This document shows, in pieces, positions 13,883 to 15,735 of a stretch of DNA of 15,735 nt (position 1 is the stretch's first letter; every line of letters starts with the position of its first letter). The stretch covers positions 1 to 15,735 of the forward strand of contig CAZYER010000037.1 in assembly GCA_964646525.1 (NCBI GenBank), read 5' to 3'. This stretch comes from GCA-002282575 sp964646525 (GTDB taxonomy: Bacteria > Pseudomonadota > Gammaproteobacteria > Thiomicrospirales > Thiomicrospiraceae). The notes beneath the pieces are model-generated. The model had not been told where the DNA came from. It worked only from the letters and a program-made list of their open reading frames with translations, and ran no database searches. Both the position numbers and the translations under genes were made by a program.

Positions 13883-14707
13883 GTGTCTCAAGCAACAGTC
13901 GAGTCGCCAACTCTGGTGGCCGCACAACCTGAATTTTTTGCCCCTTGGCATGTGCGTTTAGGTACGGGCGAAATTAGTCCACGTCGCTTATTCTTACTGC
14001 AGGCGATTGATGCAACAGGAAGTATTAGTCAAGCGGCCAAGCAAGTGGGTATTACGTATAAAGCGGCTTGGGATGCTGTTGATGCCATGAACAATTTGGC
14101 TGGGCAACCGCTGGTGGTGAGTCAGCACGGCGGTAAAGGCGGTGGTGGCGCGCATCTTACCCATGCGGGGTTGCAAATTGTCATGATGCACGAGCGTCTG
14201 TCGGCGATGCAAGCCATGTGGACAGCCAGTTTAGAAGGCGTTGATGCCGATGTTTTACCCATGCTTAGGAGACTCACCATGCAAACCAGCGCGCGTAATG
14301 CCTTCGTCGGTCATGTCAAACACATTAAACAAGACAGTGTGAATGCGGAAGTGGTGTTAGCCCTGCAAGGCGGTGATGAGTTGGTGGCAACAGTCACTCA
14401 TGACAGTGTTGAACGTATGCAGTTAAAAGTCGGATCACAGGCTTGGGGGTTGATTAAAGCCAGTTGGGTCATTTTAGCCTTACCCGATGCCAGTATGAAA
14501 ACCAGTGCGCGTAATCGACTGTGTGGGCAAGTCGCTCGCATGGTGCATGGAGCAGTGAACTCGGAGGTGGTGTTGCAACTGACAGGCGGTAATACCCTAA
14601 CCGCAGTGGTAACGCATGAGGGTGCGCAAGCGCTGAATCTGCAAGAAGGATCAGCTTGCTGTGCGCTAATTAAAGCCAGTCATGTGTTGCTGGCTGTTGA
14701 CGCCTAA
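13883..14707 (+). CDS. modE: Molybdate-responsive transcriptional regulator ModE
   Basis: ModE senses molybdate and represses molybdate uptake genes (modABC) or activates molybdoenzyme genes. The 274 residues show a winged-helix domain (about 21-120, with GSISQAAKQVGITYKAAWDAV as the recognition region and GGKGGGGAHLT as the wing) and two tandem TOBE/Mop molybdate-binding domains (about 133-200 and 205-272), each starting with TSARN and ending in a LIKAS motif. The start is GTG with AAGGGAA upstream at good spacing; no early ATG exists. An internal AGGAG and ATG at 14279 could also yield the TOBE part alone. No modABC genes are in the window. A ModE-like box overlaps its promoter. No clear terminator follows. 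Confidence 0.93.
   Translation: MSQATVESPTLVAAQPEFFAPWHVRLGTGEISPRRLFLLQAIDATGSISQAAKQVGITYKAAWDAVDAMNNLAGQPLVVSQHGGKGGGGAHLTHAGLQIVMMHERLSAMQAMWTASLEGVDADVLPMLRRLTMQTSARNAFVGHVKHIKQDSVNAEVVLALQGGDELVATVTHDSVERMQLKVGSQAWGLIKASWVILALPDASMKTSARNRLCGQVARMVHGAVNSEVVLQLTGGNTLTAVVTHEGAQALNLQEGSACCALIKASHVLLAVDA
14267..14707 (+). other. Possible nested start in modE giving a free di-TOBE (ModG-like) molbindin
   Basis: Inside modE, TTAGGAG ends 7 bases before the in-frame ATG at 14279 (Met133). The bases come from Arg129-Arg130 written AGG AGA; every other arginine in modE uses CGN. The start falls precisely at the junction before the first TOBE domain (MQTSARN), so initiation here would release a 142-residue protein of two tandem TOBE domains. 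That is the architecture and about the size of ModG-type molybdate-storage proteins. The signal is seen in the sequence; translation from it is inferred. Confidence 0.5.
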
Positions 14708-14856
14708 CGGTTTCAATGCAGAGTAATCGCTAACACAATGAGCAAACAGCACAGATACTCAATCTAATGACGGGTAGCTAGCTACTGGCTACTGAATTAC
14801 GTTATCACCATGTTTATGTGTTATGAACACCATAATCAGTTGAGACTCACAATCAC
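14708..14856. other. Convergent modE/mgtC intergenic region
   Basis: These 149 bases separate the 3' ends of two convergent genes. They hold a perfect 12-base palindrome, GTAGCTAGCTAC (14774-14785), and a hairpin of 9 pairs with one bulged C (TTATG-TGTT ... AACA-CATAA, 14814-14835). Neither is followed by a T-run on either strand, so no standard terminator is evident. No ORF or RNA gene is recognisable. Confidence 0.5.
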
Positions 14857-14874
14857 TTATGTTTCCAGTGATTG
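14850..14874 (-). repeat. Inverted repeat spanning the mgtC stop codon
   Basis: CAATCACT and AGTGATTG are perfect 8-base arms around a 9-base spacer that contains most of the mgtC stop codon. In mgtC mRNA this would form a stem-loop at the very 3' end of the coding sequence. There is no T-run, so it may be a Rho-dependent 3' end or a stabilising structure rather than an intrinsic terminator. Confidence 0.45.
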
Positions 14875-15579
14875 AGACCAAAATGCCTGTTTGACATGTG
14901 CGAATTGCGAAATTTCTGCTACAAAGCTATCCAGTTGCGCTTCAGTGGTGCTTTGACTACCCAGAGTGGCTTCAATTTCAATCTCGTTGTTTGCAAATGG
15001 GTGGATGTTAAGTCGTAAGATGGGTAGTTGATAGTGCTCGAGCAGTTGTTCAAAGCTGTGCATCGTTTTCTGTTGTTCGTGCCTATCGGCAATTAAGTAG
15101 ATCACAAACCCCAATTCTGTTTCTTCAGAACTAATCGGTTGACGATTGATTTTTTGGGCAATAGGTCGCAATACCGTGTTACCAGCCAACACAAACAAGG
15201 TAACGACTATTGCTTCAATAATTAAATCAGCACCTGCAGCCGCGCCAATTGCTGCCGAAGCCCATAAGGTAGCCGCGGTGTTTAGTCCGCTGACATTGCC
15301 CTTGTCTTTCATGAGCACGCCTGCACCTAAAAAACCAATACCCGAAACCACATAAGCGATCACATGAACCGCACCTTCATGACCATGTAGACGGTTAGCA
15401 ATATCCACAAAAGCAGCGGCACCAATCGCAACCAGCACATTAGTTCTAAGTCCAGCAGTGCGTTGTCGGTATTGTCTTTCATAGCCCACTAACGCGCCAA
15501 GGCTAAAGGCAACAAATAGGCTGATGAGGCTATCGAATAATGACTTTAACTGGATATTCTGTAAGGCTTCTAGTTCCAT
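14857..15579 (-). CDS. MgtC/SapB-family membrane protein
   Basis: This 240-residue protein has an N-terminal MgtC domain: several hydrophobic helices between about residues 12 and 140, with GYERQ at 32-36, GLRTN at 43-47, GIGFLGAG at 80-87 and GLNTAATLWASAAIGAAAG at 98-116, all family hallmarks. A soluble C-terminal domain follows (about 155-235) with the alternating beta/alpha pattern of ACT-like domains. MgtC in pathogens limits the F-ATPase under low magnesium or acid; environmental homologues are less well understood, and the old description as a magnesium transporter is not supported for MgtC itself. The ATG at 15579 has only a weak AGG upstream. A TACAAT at 15649-15644 on the minus strand is a tentative -10. 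Transcription converges on modE. Confidence 0.87.
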   Translation of the reverse strand: MELEALQNIQLKSLFDSLISLFVAFSLGALVGYERQYRQRTAGLRTNVLVAIGAAAFVDIANRLHGHEGAVHVIAYVVSGIGFLGAGVLMKDKGNVSGLNTAATLWASAAIGAAAGADLIIEAIVVTLFVLAGNTVLRPIAQKINRQPISSEETELGFVIYLIADRHEQQKTMHSFEQLLEHYQLPILRLNIHPFANNEIEIEATLGSQSTTEAQLDSFVAEISQFAHVKQAFWSQSLET

Positions 15580-15696
15580 CTTGCGTAAGACCTAATTTGT
15601 GAAAGCGGCAAATTTTTGAAAAGCGTTAAAATGTGTTATAACTATTGTATCAACCTTTTTAATGGTACAGGTTAAGAACAGATGACAGTAATTTTT

Positions 15697-15720
15697 CAAT
15701 ATTTACTTAACTAAATATTG
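15697..15720. repeat. AT-rich palindrome upstream of mgtC
   Basis: CAATATTTA and TAAATATTG are perfect 9-base arms around a 6-base spacer, about 120-140 bases upstream of the mgtC start. It may be an operator for mgtC, or for an unseen gene to the right, since a TTGACG resembling a -35 box begins at 15721. The window ends before this can be resolved. Confidence 0.45.
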
Positions 15721-15735
15721 TTGACGCTATATAGG

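Noticed and set aside
14774..14785. 12-base palindrome GTAGCTAGCTAC as an insertion or attachment site
   Set aside because: No integrase, transposase, direct repeats or tRNA is nearby, and a single short palindrome in a convergent gap is not enough evidence.

Overview
This window is ordinary-looking chromosomal DNA of moderate GC, most likely from a gammaproteobacterium. The evidence is the rplU-rpmA-obgE-proB cluster, the hemA-prfA pair divergent from a TPR lipoprotein, a ModE with two TOBE domains, and sigma70-type promoters. A split YeeE/YedE sulfur-transport pair would fit a sulfur-metabolising lineage (for example Thiotrichales or a relative), but that placement is inference. The first 13 bases match the Illumina adapter tail, so the left edge is the end of a draft contig and cuts metK.

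Layout. From 14 to 8821 every gene is on the minus strand. In transcription order from the right these are hemA-prfA (4-base overlap) with a terminator, a two-gene YeeE/YedE transporter, typA with a terminator, a GGDEF/EAL protein followed by two unrecognised membrane-associated proteins (the last two overlap by 4 bases), and the 5' half of metK. From about 8986 the genes are on the plus strand: a TPR lipoprotein, rplU-rpmA, an internal hairpin with a T-run, obgE-proB (1-base overlap) with a terminator, and modE. mgtC lies on the minus strand, convergent with modE. No gene-free stretch exceeds 300 bases. I saw no tRNA, rRNA, CRISPR array, insertion sequence or prophage.

Functions. Most genes are housekeeping: translation and ribosome assembly (rplU, rpmA, obgE, typA, prfA), tetrapyrrole synthesis (hemA), proline synthesis (proB) and methyl-donor supply (metK). 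The accessory content is c-di-GMP signalling, sulfur import, molybdate sensing and an MgtC-type membrane protein.

The most interesting signal is inside modE. A strong Shine-Dalgarno sequence, built from the gene's only two AGR arginine codons, lies 7 bases before an in-frame ATG exactly at the boundary between the DNA-binding and molybdate-binding domains. Initiation there would give a free 142-residue di-TOBE protein resembling ModG molbindins, so one gene could encode both a molybdate-responsive repressor and a molybdate-binding protein. A ModE-like operator overlaps the modE promoter. Other points are a 9-base-arm palindrome upstream of the sulfur transporter genes, an AT-rich palindrome upstream of mgtC, and small hairpins that place the ribosome-binding sites of both rplU and rpmA in a loop.
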